Shown here one piece after another: positions 18,609 to 28,000 of a stretch of DNA of 64,000 nt; within the stretch, counting starts at the first letter, position 1; every line of letters starts with the position of its first letter. The notes below the pieces were generated by a model. The model ran no database searches. It saw only the letters and a program-made list of their open reading frames with translations, and had not been told where the DNA came from. The DNA lies in assembly GCA_965205225.1 (NCBI GenBank), contig CBDBFZ010000003.1, positions 744,001 to 808,000 on the forward strand. Reading direction: 5' to 3'. The translations under genes were made by a program, and so were the position numbers. The DNA is from Litorimonas sp965205225 (GTDB lineage: Bacteria > Pseudomonadota > Alphaproteobacteria > Caulobacterales > Maricaulaceae).

Positions 18609-19317
18609 GAGTCATGCCTAATTGATTGGCTCCGTATAGGATCTAAGTCACTGTATGCTATGAAAAATCGTTATTCAAAAGGTTCGCACCTGTCCGAGCA
18701 CAAAATTCGGGAGGTCGTTCGCTGCTTTACCGCTGATCTGACAGCCCTGCAAATAACCCAACTGACAGGGCTTAACCGTAACACCATCAACCGGACCTAC
18801 CGCGCTCTTCGCGAACGCATCCATTGGGCCTGCGATGCGGACAAACCCTTCTTCGGCGTGGTCGAGGTTGATGAAAGCTATTTCGGCGCAACCCGCGTCA
18901 AGGGCAAACGCGGGCGCGGGGCCTATGGCAAGACCACCGTGTTTGGCATCTACGAACGGGCCGGGCGGGTCTATACCGAGATCGTGCCAGACTGCTCCAG
19001 AGCCACCCTACAGGGGATTATCCGGGGTAGGGTTGACTCGTCTTCCATCATCAACTCCGATGGCTGGCGCGGCTATAACGGACTGTCGGGTAGATCATTC
19101 CAGGGACGAGTTCGCCCAGGGCCCGACCCACATCAACGGCATCGAAGGCTTCTGGGGGCTGGCCAAGGTGCGTCTAGCGAAGTTTAAGGGCGTTCCAAAA
19201 CACACCTTTCATCTACACCTGAAGGAAACGGAATGGAGATATAATTACAGGCTTGAAGACAAGTACAAAACCCTGTTACGATACTTCAGAGAAAATCCAA
19301 TCAACTAGGCATGACCC
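18609..19317 (+). mobile_element. IS1595-family element, copy 1 (frameshifted)
   Basis: Bounded by near-perfect 21-bp inverted repeats (18609-18629 and 19297-19317, the latter matching GGTCATGCCTAGTTGATTGG on the minus strand). The transposase starts at ATG 18660 with a zinc-free N-terminal region and an ISXO2-like catalytic domain: VDESYFGATRVKG (first Asp), INSDGWRGYNG (second Asp), and after the break THINGIEGFWGLAKVRL. Compared with copy 2, about 23 bp are missing near 19085-19110, which shifts the frame and separates the last 70 residues. Inactive. Confidence 0.85.
18660..19308 (+). pseudogene. IS1595 transposase, frameshifted copy 1
   Basis: The first 145 residues read in one frame, from MKNRYSKGSHLSEHKIREVV to SDGWRGYNGL. 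The remainder, DEFAQGPTHINGIEGFWG to RYFRENPIN, is in another frame because of a deletion of about 23 bp that also removed the segment corresponding to VDIGYGHFRV in copy 2. Otherwise the two copies are nearly identical. Confidence 0.85.
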
Positions 19318-19350
19318 AAACACAAATTAATAGGGCCTGAGCCTGAGTCT
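19318..19350 (-). repeat. Solo IS630-like terminal repeat
   Basis: The sequence AAACACAAATTAATAGGG followed by cctgagcctgag is the complement of 28907-28945 and close to 54648-54670. One of these copies is attached to an IS630-like coding start, so the motif is probably the end of that element. Here it abuts the right end of IS1595 copy 1. No transposase is attached. Confidence 0.45.
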
Positions 19351-19469
19351 TTCATGACCTGTGCCTTCATTGTTTCGTTTTAATTTTCTAAACTACTAAC
19401 GAAACTCACGTCATCTCCGTCGCTCACACAAATGACAAATCGTTCATGAATTTACGAATATTGTTCTAA

Positions 19470-19870
19470 TCACCTAAAGCGTTGCAAATCGTTAGCTAAT
19501 ACCACTTTCCCATTATATGTTTCACGTATACCATCAATGACTGATTGTTCGGCGCTTCCGTAATACAGCCCGTGATAGAGAACGAGGAGTTTGGGCTTGG
19601 ATTTCATAGCAATTTCGCCAACTTCCGAAGCAAGTGTATGCGATGATCCATGATAATTTTGCCAAAATTCTGAAAGCCCCGAATATCCTTTGTCGAATAT
19701 CACTTCATGAAACAAAAGGTCTACGTCTTTGGTTTTTGAGTGAGAATTTCGCTCTTGGCCGTATCTCCTGAGATGACGATGGATTTGTCTGGTGTTGTGA
19801 TTTTGTAGCCAAAAAGCAGGACGTATATCGCCTGTCCGTCGTCGAATGATTTTAGAGCATTGAGGTTTTA
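19470..19870 (-). pseudogene. Metallo-beta-lactamase-fold hydrolase remnant
   Basis: The minus-strand fragment reads GYKITTPDKSIVISGDT, a frameshift, then LLFHEVIFDKGYSGLSEFWQ, HGSSHTLASEVGEIA, and KPKLLVLYHGLYYGS to the end. This matches the C-terminal half of RNase Z/arylsulfatase-type MBL hydrolases (the D of SGDT and the H of LYH are metal ligands in that family). The N-terminal HxHxDH half is gone, cut off near the IS3 element. It is a passenger fragment inside the composite element. Confidence 0.75.
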
Positions 19871-19908
19871 GGGTCTGTGAGAGTTTGGTTTCATCTGGTT
19901 GGTTGATA

Positions 19909-20948
19909 TTAGGCTGTTTGCCTTTGATGATGCAAGCGTCGTTGTTCGATAGTTTTGCGTTTGATCCTTTCTCTTTGTTTTAAGATAGCTTGTGCTCTGC
20001 CGAAGTAGGCATCAGCGGGCGTCACGTTTTTGAGGCTCTCGTGGTAACGCTGGTGATTATAGTGCTCAACGAACGTCTCGACCTGTTTCTCAAGATCGCC
20101 GGGTAGGTAATAGTTCTCCAGAAAGATGCGGTTTTTGAGTGTCTGATGCCATCGTTCGATCTTGCCCTGTGTCTGCCTTGCCCTGTGTCTGCGGGTGGAA
20201 GGGAGCACCGCGAACATAGCGCATCTTCCGGTCTTTGAGCCAGTCAGCGAGTTCTCCAGCGACATGACTGGGACCATTGTCGCTGAGCAGGCGTGGTTTA
20301 TGCAACATATGAGCCTGATCACAGCCAGATGCGGTCAACGCCAACTCAAGCGTATCGGTTACGTCTTCTCTTCTGCACGCATGGTCGTGCACAGCTTCCA
20401 CGCAATGATATAGCGGGAGAAGTCGTCGAGGATGGTGGAGAGATAATACCAACCCCAACCGATGATTTTGAGATAGGTAAAGTCGGTTTGCCACAGCTGG
20501 TTCGGTGCAGTGGTCTTGTCTTTGAACTCACTGGCCGCCTTCATCACGATAAAGGCCGACTGGTAATCCGGACTGGTAATCCGGACTGGTAATCAGGTCA
20601 TGGGCCTTGAGCAGACGGTAAACACTGGCTTCCGACACGAAGTAGCGCTGTTCATCGGTGAACGTCAACGCCAGTTCTCTGGGCGATAGTTCTCTGGGCG
20701 ATAGTTCACTGCGCTCCAGTGCCATCTCCAGTATCTGACACGTATTTATCGAGAATAGGGTTCCATATCCGCCTTGGGCGTGATGTTCTATCTTCAAGAG
20801 CTTCAGGGCCACCAGTCTGATATTGATCATACCATCGGTAGAAGGTTGCTCGCGGGATACCGATTTGCGCCAATGTTCGGCGTACCGACAGGTGTGAATG
20901 CTCGACAATACGAATGATCTCGACCTTTTCTGATGCAGGATATCTCAT
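19909..20948 (-). pseudogene. IS3 OrfB transposase, broken by tandem microduplications
   Basis: Starting MRYPASEKVEIIRIVEHSHL (20948), it has the HTH_21 region, the first Asp (QLWQTDFTYLKI), second Asp (LLSDNGPSHVAG) and Glu region (QGKIERWHQTLKNRI), but spread over several frames. Lesions visible on the plus strand: a 13-bp unit present twice plus a partial third near 20556-20594, a 15-bp duplication near 20675-20708, a 5-bp duplication near 20362, a 16-bp duplication near 20163-20195, and a break near 20745. The 15-bp change is in frame; the others shift the frame. Confidence 0.8.
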
Positions 20949-21319
20949 CCGTCGTCTCCCCCATCCCCGATCATGCTTTTTTTGAGCAGTCGGTTCTCAA
21001 ATGTGAGTTCCGCCATAACCTCCTTCAGATCGCGGTATTCACGGCGAAGCTCTGTAACCTCTTCATTGTTCGCTGCACGCACCGTGTCACCGGTCAAACG
21101 TCGCTTGCCAGCCTCCATGAAGTCCTTTGACCATTTGTAATATACGCCTTGTGCTATGCCTTCACGGTGGCATAGCTCGGCAATGCTGTCGTCACCGCGC
21201 AGGCCTTCCAGCACGATCCTGATCTTCTCCTCCGCGCTATACTGCTTGCGCGGTGCACGTCGGATATCCTTCACTACCCGCTCCGCGGGTACCTTGGAAT
21301 TTTTCTGTTTTGATCTCAT
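20945..21319 (-). CDS. IS3-family OrfA (transposase helix-turn-helix subunit)
   Basis: An intact 124-residue OrfA: RKQYSAEEKIRIVLEGLRGD and IAELCHREGIAQGVYYKWSK form the helix-turn-helix, and a C-terminal leucine-zipper-like coiled coil (LRREYRDLKEVMAELTFENR) follows. The end overlaps the OrfB start by 4 bp, as usual for programmed frameshifting in this family. With OrfB dead it has no functional partner in this copy. Confidence 0.85.
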   Translation of the reverse strand: MRSKQKNSKVPAERVVKDIRRAPRKQYSAEEKIRIVLEGLRGDDSIAELCHREGIAQGVYYKWSKDFMEAGKRRLTGDTVRAANNEEVTELRREYRDLKEVMAELTFENRLLKKSMIGDGGDDG

Positions 21320-21364
21320 CTTCCTTCCTTACGTCACTACGATGATACCAAAACAATCACACCC

Positions 21365-21634
21365 TCAAAAACTTAACTTGGTCCAATAGGCGATGACGGG
21401 GAACAGAATGTTGATGCCCGAATAGATGTGACCTGTGTGCGCGTTCTGCGGCAAAGCGCAAGGCGCGGCTATATCAACTCTGCCCCAAGGCTGAACCCAA
21501 GGCACTGTTCCTGCCTCAAGCTGGGCAATCATTGTATCAGTGACGTTCTGGTAAAGGTCAGCTCGGGCGCCGCGCCGCGTTTGCGGTCTCTCATCTTGGG
21601 GTAGGTGGTTTTTGTCTGGGTACTCATGTCTCAT
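21365..21634 (-). pseudogene. ArdC-like antirestriction protein, N-terminal fragment
   Basis: The fragment reads RADLYQNVTDTMIAQLEAGT, VPWVQPWGRVDIAAPCALPQ and NAHTGHIYSGINIL, the N-terminal ssDNA-binding domain (DUF1738) of ArdC-type proteins carried by conjugative plasmids and integrative elements. It is cut at the IS3 boundary at 21361, so the C-terminal zinc metalloprotease-like domain is missing. It indicates plasmid- or ICE-derived DNA inside the island. Confidence 0.75.
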
Positions 21635-22073
21635 CTCCTTCCCGCCCTCATCGGAAATGTCCCCGGCAGGCGGGGTGGGCGGCGAGCCCGGGAAGGGCGG
21701 GCAACGCCCGACCCTCAGAGGGAGCCGGACAGGCTGGTGAAAAGACAATTAGGTAGCATGGGTCTCGGGCCCGCAAAGCGGTCTCCGATGGCCCTGATGC
21801 CGATACGATATAAACAACCCTACAAACCGCCAGCCGTTCAGCCGCCCTGCCGAGGGCGAGCGCCTGCCATATCTGCACGGCGCGAGCCGTTCCTGCCCCG
21901 CCATGGGCGGCAAGCGCGAGGGATCAAAGCCCGAAGGGTGAAGACAAGCCTCCTTTCTGCAAGGAGGCGCAGGCTTCACATATGCGAGTCAGGTTCAGCA
22001 AAGCCAAACGCGCCCTAAACGGAAAGATCTTCAAAACACTATATGATTTTATTCAATTCAAGATTCGTAGGGT
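21635..22073. other. GC-rich non-coding stretch upstream of the ardC fragment
   Basis: This 439-bp stretch has no convincing gene. It resembles a plasmid leader region, with many GC-rich short inverted repeats and a hairpin-forming stretch at about 21948-21980 (AAGCCTCCTT pairing loosely with AAGGAGGCGCAGGCTT). GC content drops abruptly near 22020, where the AT-rich unknown gene begins, suggesting a junction between segments of different origin. Confidence 0.45.
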
Positions 22074-22985
22074 TTAGGAAATTTCAATTCGCCACCGTCC
22101 TTTATCCTTGTAACGCTTTATAATACTTTGGCGGTCTAAGAGCTTTAACCAGTCTTGAACAACATATTGACTCAAATCGATTTTCTGATCTTTTGAAAAA
22201 TTATTGATAAATTCCGATTGCATAACGATAATTGGACCGTCAATTTTTTGAATATATAAGTTGAGGGCTTCAAACGACTCCGCTGTAGTTAATTGTCGTT
22301 CCAACTCTTCGTAAATCGATGGTTCTAACAGTAGTTCCGGAAGATGAATTAGTTTTTTCAAATTCAATAATTGAGGTTTGCTCCCTATTTTTTCATAAAA
22401 TCGAGATAGCTGATAGACGCAATTAAAGTGGAAACCACTTCTGTATTTCAATTCATCATCAAGGAAAAATATATTTTCCTCATTCATTAACTCTTTATCA
22501 GAAGCAGTTTCGCGCCAAGCAAATTTGCGATTTACCACTTTGAAGCCCTGTCTTTTTGCTTCCTCACGGACCCATGCAACTAGTTCCAAACGCAAAGGGA
22601 TTGCGGCTTGAATTAAATCATATAATTTTTCGGCGGAAGTTTCGTCACTTACATCATAAATGCTTTCAAGCCTTTTACCCAAAACCTCTAACCTTTTGTA
22701 GAAATTTTGAGTCTCCACTTCTTCAAATATTGTGAATTTAGATTTTCGAGTTTCATTTTGTTCGGAGAACTCATTATTGAGCGAATGAAAAAGCTCGCGT
22801 CTAATACCTTCATATGCATCAGCGTCGTCCGCAATGATATGACTCGCCATTAAAAACAGCTTGCCGACCTCTGCAGGACTGAAGCCAATGTTAACCAGCA
22901 AGTAAGAACACGACTCGATTGCAGCTTCAGCAATCTTTTCAGTGTCAAGAAATGTATCACCGTCACTGTTTTCAATGATTTTCAT
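22074..22985 (-). CDS. Unknown cassette protein, coupled to the WYL regulator
   Basis: A 303-residue intact protein I do not recognise. It looks cytoplasmic and mostly alpha-helical, with no signal peptide or membrane segment and no known nuclease or ATPase motif. The C-terminal segment SQYVVQDWLKLLDRQSIIKR followed by YKDKGRWRIEIS has the form of a winged helix with its beta-wing. ATG 22985 is 1 bp after the stop of the WYL gene, and its ribosome site GGGGGAG lies inside that gene, so the two are translationally coupled. The DNA is much more AT-rich than the surrounding chromosome, consistent with transfer. Its conserved position beside SbcCD suggests a co-factor or second regulator, but this is inference. 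Confidence 0.75.
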   Translation of the reverse strand: MKIIENSDGDTFLDTEKIAEAAIESCSYLLVNIGFSPAEVGKLFLMASHIIADDADAYEGIRRELFHSLNNEFSEQNETRKSKFTIFEEVETQNFYKRLEVLGKRLESIYDVSDETSAEKLYDLIQAAIPLRLELVAWVREEAKRQGFKVVNRKFAWRETASDKELMNEENIFFLDDELKYRSGFHFNCVYQLSRFYEKIGSKPQLLNLKKLIHLPELLLEPSIYEELERQLTTAESFEALNLYIQKIDGPIIVMQSEFINNFSKDQKIDLSQYVVQDWLKLLDRQSIIKRYKDKGRWRIEIS

Positions 22986-22986
22986 G

Positions 22987-23790
22987 CTACTCCCCCTTCG
23001 CATCAAGAATTATGGTTGATTGTCTTTCAAGCCTTGCATTGGGCTGGTCTAGGCCCCAGCAACGATTAGCGTAAAACTCCAAGGCTTTGCGTGTTTCGAT
23101 ACAAAGCGTGGGTTCGGTAAACCCATATTCACGTCGCACAGCTTTTTGCTGAAATTCTGACAGGTTTGATTTTGGAACAAGGTGAATTTGAACGATTATG
23201 TTCCAGTCATGATCAGGCGGTAAATCTTCATCTATTTGTCGTGTCTTAAAGGAACTTGACCGTCCAACTCTAACTGGGATGTAGTCGCGATATTTTTTAT
23301 GCTTATAACTAAAGCCGCGAAAATGCAGACGATCACCATCTGATGCAAAACAGGTTGGCGCAATCCATTGAGCATCTTCACTGCCTGTCGTCATGGAGAC
23401 ATATCTGATTTGAATAGCTTTACGGCCAGTCATCGCTTGGTAGAGCTTTGAGACGATGTTCACATCAATCTGACGATTTAAGCGCGGCAGTTCATCAAAT
23501 CGAGCGGGGGCTTCCTCTGATAAAATTCCCTGCCAATTTTGATAAAGTTGATCAGGACACAAACTGACATGTGTGTCAGCGGCTAAATAAGTTTTCCGTC
23601 CACTATCATAAACTGGAGGCGTTTGCTTTACCTGTTCAAGATAGGTTTTGAAATCAAGAGCCGCTTGCGCGGTTGAGACGCCGAACCGATTAATCAAATC
23701 ACTACGGTTCGCCATGCCCCGCCATGCAAAGTATTTGTCCAAATAGATGAGGCGCTCACGTTGCGCATATTTTAAGTCATCAAACATCAT
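22987..23790 (-). CDS. WYL-domain transcriptional regulator, BrxR/CapW type
   Basis: About 267 residues in the wHTH-WYL-WCX order. The N-terminal winged helix reads RERLIYLDKYFAWRGMANRS then DLINRFGVSTAQAALDFKTY, close to BrxR and CapW regulators. The WYL domain has AIQIRYVSMTTG and LHFRGFSYKHKKYRDYIPVR, and the WCX extension ends CIETRKALEFYANRCWGLD. Family members repress phage-defence operons (BREX, CBASS) and are thought to respond to a ligand or DNA bound at WYL. ATG 23790 is chosen; TTG 23811 is an alternative. It is transcribed divergently from sbcD across a 73-bp gap containing a palindrome. Confidence 0.88.
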   Translation of the reverse strand: MMFDDLKYAQRERLIYLDKYFAWRGMANRSDLINRFGVSTAQAALDFKTYLEQVKQTPPVYDSGRKTYLAADTHVSLCPDQLYQNWQGILSEEAPARFDELPRLNRQIDVNIVSKLYQAMTGRKAIQIRYVSMTTGSEDAQWIAPTCFASDGDRLHFRGFSYKHKKYRDYIPVRVGRSSSFKTRQIDEDLPPDHDWNIIVQIHLVPKSNLSEFQQKAVRREYGFTEPTLCIETRKALEFYANRCWGLDQPNARLERQSTIILDAKGE

Positions 23791-23863
23791 TTCATTTTCT
23801 AGTTGACTCAATCGTTAATGTCCATATAAAAATTATACGTATAAAAAATAGATAGATAAACTC
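23791..23863. promoter_or_regulatory. Divergent promoter with 12-bp palindrome, candidate operator
   Basis: This short AT-rich interval separates the regulator gene from sbcD. It contains the perfect palindrome TTATACGTATAA at 23833-23844, placed to cover promoters in both directions. WYL regulators of this type bind inverted repeats near their own promoter, so this is a reasonable operator. The TATA-like halves could also serve as -10 elements on both strands. Confidence 0.5.
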
Positions 23864-25006
23864 ATGCGAATTTTACATACAAGTGACTGGCACCTTGGGC
23901 GTCAATTCTATGGGCAGTCATTGGAAGCTGACCATGAAGCTATTCTGGAACAGGTGTTTGACGCACTCGTTGCCCATAAAGCCGATGGTTTAGTCATCGC
24001 GGGGGACATTTATGACCGGGCCTCACCGCCTGCCACAGCGGTTCGTCAATTCAATCACTTCATTCAGCGCGTGGCCTCAGATACGAAAGCGGCCATTGTT
24101 CTCATTGCAGGAAACCATGATTCCGGCGACCGGATTGGCTCTATGGGGTTAATATCCGATGCCAATAGAGCGCTTATTCGGGGACCGTTGATGTCCGATG
24201 AACTGCCTCTATTGTTAGAGGATGAGCACGGCGTTGTTGCGTTTTCAGCGCTTCCCTTTGGTTACGAATATGCCGCAAGAGAATGTTTCGATGTGACAGA
24301 CATCGACTCTCCGGCAGATGTCATTACCGCTCAAATCGAGGCCGCGAAAATTAATGTGCCTGACAGTGCCCGATGGGTTGTGACCGCTCATGCTTGGGTG
24401 TCAGGCGCCAGTCCGAGCGAAAGTGAGCGCAGCCTTGGCCGAACAGTCGGCGGGATTGAAACGGTTTCAGCGTCAGTCTTTGAGGGCGCTGATTATGTCG
24501 CCCTAGGCCACTTACATCGCCCTCAGAATATAGAGGCCGATCACATTCGGTATTCGGGATCGCCTTTGGCGTTTGGGTTTGATGAGTCGGACGCAGAAAA
24601 ATCCATGTCTTTGGTAGATATGGATGCAAGCGGGGCGATTACATTGACGGAGATTGCATTCACGCCACTTCGGCAGGTGCGCACTTTGCGCGGTAAATTG
24701 AGCGACCTGCTGGCAAGCGGCGAGGCCTCAGACGATTTTGTGAAAGTCATCCTTACGGATGAGAACCGCCTCATTGACCCCATGAAACAGATGCGCGGTC
24801 TTTACCCCAATGCGAGTGCTTTATCCTATGAGCGCGATCAAACTCCTCATGACGTCGAGGTGACGGACGGCGTTACTACCGCTCTCACCAAGCCCTCTGA
24901 GGTTATTGATGAGTTTCTAACCCATGTTCGGGGATCGGCGAAAACCAAGCCAGAAGCCGCGATTATTGATGCCTCACTTGCAAAATTGTCCGAGGGGGAA
25001 ACTTAA
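23864..25006 (+). CDS. sbcD: SbcD-type nuclease subunit (Mre11 family)
   Basis: A 380-residue Mn-dependent calcineurin-like phosphoesterase that acts with SbcC to process DNA ends and hairpins. All metal-binding motifs are present: DWHLG (8-12), AGDIYDR (46-52), GNHDS (83-87), TAHAW (H176) and GHLH (215-218), followed by a C-terminal capping domain. Length is near that of the E. coli protein (400). It starts at ATG 23864 and ends 2 bp before sbcC, so the pair is an operon. Both reading frames are intact, unlike most genes in this island. Confidence 0.95.
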   Translation: MRILHTSDWHLGRQFYGQSLEADHEAILEQVFDALVAHKADGLVIAGDIYDRASPPATAVRQFNHFIQRVASDTKAAIVLIAGNHDSGDRIGSMGLISDANRALIRGPLMSDELPLLLEDEHGVVAFSALPFGYEYAARECFDVTDIDSPADVITAQIEAAKINVPDSARWVVTAHAWVSGASPSESERSLGRTVGGIETVSASVFEGADYVALGHLHRPQNIEADHIRYSGSPLAFGFDESDAEKSMSLVDMDASGAITLTEIAFTPLRQVRTLRGKLSDLLASGEASDDFVKVILTDENRLIDPMKQMRGLYPNASALSYERDQTPHDVEVTDGVTTALTKPSEVIDEFLTHVRGSAKTKPEAAIIDASLAKLSEGET

Positions 25007-25008
25007 TC

Positions 25009-28000
25009 ATGCGCCCAATTACACTCACTATGACAGCCTTTGGACCCTATGCTGGGGAAGAAAACGTTGATTTCAGAGAGGCGGTTAAAAGCGGTCTCTT
25101 TGGCATTTATGGCTCTACGGGGTCCGGCAAATCGACGATATTCAGCGCAATGACGTTTGCCCTTTTCGGGGAAGCGTCCCGTAATGAACAGGACACGTCT
25201 TCGCTCCGCTCCCATCATGCAGATGATGATACGCTCACTGAGGTAAAGTTCATTTTTGAGGTGGGGGCCTCCTGCTATCTTATTCGTAGAACGCCTGATC
25301 AGATGCGTCCTGCAAAGCGCGGAGATGGTGACACGAAAGAGACGCATAAGGCTTGGCTGTTTGACGTGACAGGTATCGCGCCTGAAGATGTATCCGATGA
25401 AAATTGCGGGAAACTAATTGCGGAGAAAAAGGTCGGCGACGTTAAAGCGGCTGTTCAAGAACGTCTTGGATATGGCGCTAATCAATTCCGCCAGATTGTG
25501 CTCCTGCCGCAAGGCAAGTTCGAGACGTTTCTGACAGCGAAGACGGATGAGCGCATGAAAATCTTGCGCGATCTTTTCGATGTCTCGCTTTACAGAAAAC
25601 TGGCAAGCACTCTCAAGGACGACGCGAAAGCGACAGAAGACAAGGTCAAGATTGATCGGCTTACCTGTGCCCGGCAGTTAGAGCATGAGGGGTTTGAAAG
25701 CCCGGATGCCCTCAAAACCGGCATTGCAGAGACGAAAAACCTATATGACAAAGCTGCGGAAACGGCCAATGCCGCAATAAAAACTGCGACTCTGGCTGAA
25801 ACAGCTGCACTAAACGGCGAAGACCTTGAGGCGAAATTTATGGCCCATGAGACTGCGCAAGCGCACCTTTCTAAGCTCACACAATCAGCAGAAGGTATGA
25901 AGGCATTAGAGGAAACACTCGACCATCTCACAAAAGCGCAATCTCTTCTCGATGTGGATGCGGCGCAACAGAACGCTGCGCAAAAGCTAAAAGACGACAC
26001 AACCCATCTTGCGACCACGCAGGCTGCTGAAGAAACAGCCAAAGCTAAAAACCTGTCAGCGCAGGAAACACTCGACGCACAAGACGCTCTGAAAGGCAAA
26101 CGGGACGAGCAACGCAGGCGCTTAGAGACACTTCAGGCTTATGCCGAAACACTCAAAAAAGCTGGCGTTCTCAAAACGGCGTGGGAGGTGGAAAAAGCCA
26201 AGCAAAGCGAAAGTCAGATTGCTCTCACTCAAGCTAAGGCGCTCGAACAGGCAGCCGTTCAAAAGCACCAAGACGCTCTAACCCGAGTAAAAACTGCGCA
26301 GACGCAATCGGTTAAACGCGCCCGGCTAGACGCTGAGTTGATGAAAGCAAAACAAGTTGCAGACGCAGCAACAGCCTATGCAAAAGCGAGTCAACTTCAT
26401 GCGGACGCCAAGCACAAAATGCATAAGGCCGCCACTGAAGCACAGGATACAAAGGGGCGCTTTGCGGACTCGCAAAAAAAATTCGACGCTTCTGAAGCCG
26501 TCCTCGCTGCCGCGCAAGCGCAACATCTGGCTTCAAAGCTCATTGAGGGTGAACCGTGCTCTGTTTGCGGATCAGATGTTCATCCCTCACCGGCGATGGG
26601 CCATGCCGAGAGCGCTGGCCTAGATAAAGCCTTTCGCGAGGCGAAAAACATACTTCAAACGAAACGCACTCTACATGCAGAAGCGGAAAAAACGCTCGCG
26701 GCGACCGAGGCTACGCTTAACTCCCGAGCAACACAGCTCAATGACCTGACTGTGCCAAGCCTTACAGCAGACGCCGCAGCTAAAACTGTTGCTGATGTCA
26801 ATGGGCAGCTCACCGCATTGGGTCCCGCGATCAATTTACCCGATCTTGAGCGCCGCGTTTTAGATTTGTCGGATGATGTTACAGGAACCCAATCCGAGCT
26901 GACAAAACTACAAACGGCTTACGGAAAGGCTGAAACTGCAACGGCCTTGGCAAAACAGTCCTATGAGGCCACTTTAGAAGAGATACCCCAACCGCTACAA
27001 ATTTTGCCAGCGCTTATGGCGGAAACAAAGTCGGCAGAAACAACACTTAACCAGATGCGCACCGCCTATAAAAAAGCGCAGGAAGATCAAGCCTACGCGC
27101 AGTCAGCCGAATTGTCGGCTCAGAAAGATGTTGAGAGCGCGGAGAAAGCAGTTGAGGACGCCGCCGCCACAGCTGAACGCATGCAAGAGACTTTTCTGGC
27201 CCGCTTAAAAGGCCATGGGCTGTCAATCGAGGCGTATGACTCACACAAAGTCAAAATTGATCAGATTGAGGCGCTCACAACACAAATTCGAACCTACGGA
27301 TCAGACCTAGCGATTGCAAAAGACCGTGCTGAAACAAACGCTCTTGCGATCAAAGACAAACAGAGACCAGACTTACAAGCGCTGCAAGATGCCAGTGTTC
27401 TAGCTGGAGAAAAACGTGACGCCGAGACGACGCAAGCCACAAAACGAAAAGCGCGTCATGATCATTTAGAAAAACTTCTGACATCTATCTCCGAAGAGCT
27501 GGCCCGTATTGAGGCAGCTGAAGCCGACGCGGCTGATTTGCTTGAGCTGGCCGCGCTGTTCAACGCTCAAAATAATGCAAAACTCGACCTTGAGACCTTT
27601 GCCATTGGAGCCATGTTTGACCAAGTTTTACAAGCGGCCAATCTGCGCCTGCAACCCATGACGAGTGGGCGTTACAGCTTGGAGCGCGAATTTGATGGCA
27701 AGGGCGGCGGACGCCGCGGTCTTGGCATCCGCGTCCACGACATCCATACCGGTAAAGCTCGCGCGACCTCGACGCTATCAGGTGGTGAAACCTTCATCGC
27801 CGCCCTCGCCCTGGCGCTTGGCCTCTCTGATATTGTCGAGAGCCTCAGCGGCAAAATCCGCCTTGATACAATCTTCATTGATGAAGGCTTTGGTAGCCTC
27901 GACACAGACAATGATGCAGGCACGCTCGACCAAGTTCTGCAAACGCTACAAGACTTAGTCGGCGCAAATCGGGCTGTCGGCCTGATTTCGCACGTTCAGC

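Larger units (their letters stand above)
19876..21361 (-). mobile_element. Degenerate IS3-family element
   Basis: About 1.49 kb, with imperfect inverted ends resembling TGTGA(N4)TTTGGTNTCATC at 19876 and its complement ending at 21361. orfA (20945-21319) is intact, while orfB is broken in at least five places. The element truncates the ardC-like fragment on its right and lies next to the MBL remnant on its left, so it helped assemble this island. Confidence 0.75.

Noticed and set aside
18558..18659. Open frame extending the IS1595 copy 1 transposase upstream through the tRNA-Leu 3' end
   Set aside because: It crosses the IS inverted repeat and the tRNA; copy 2 shows the transposase starts at the MKNRYSKGSH methionine.
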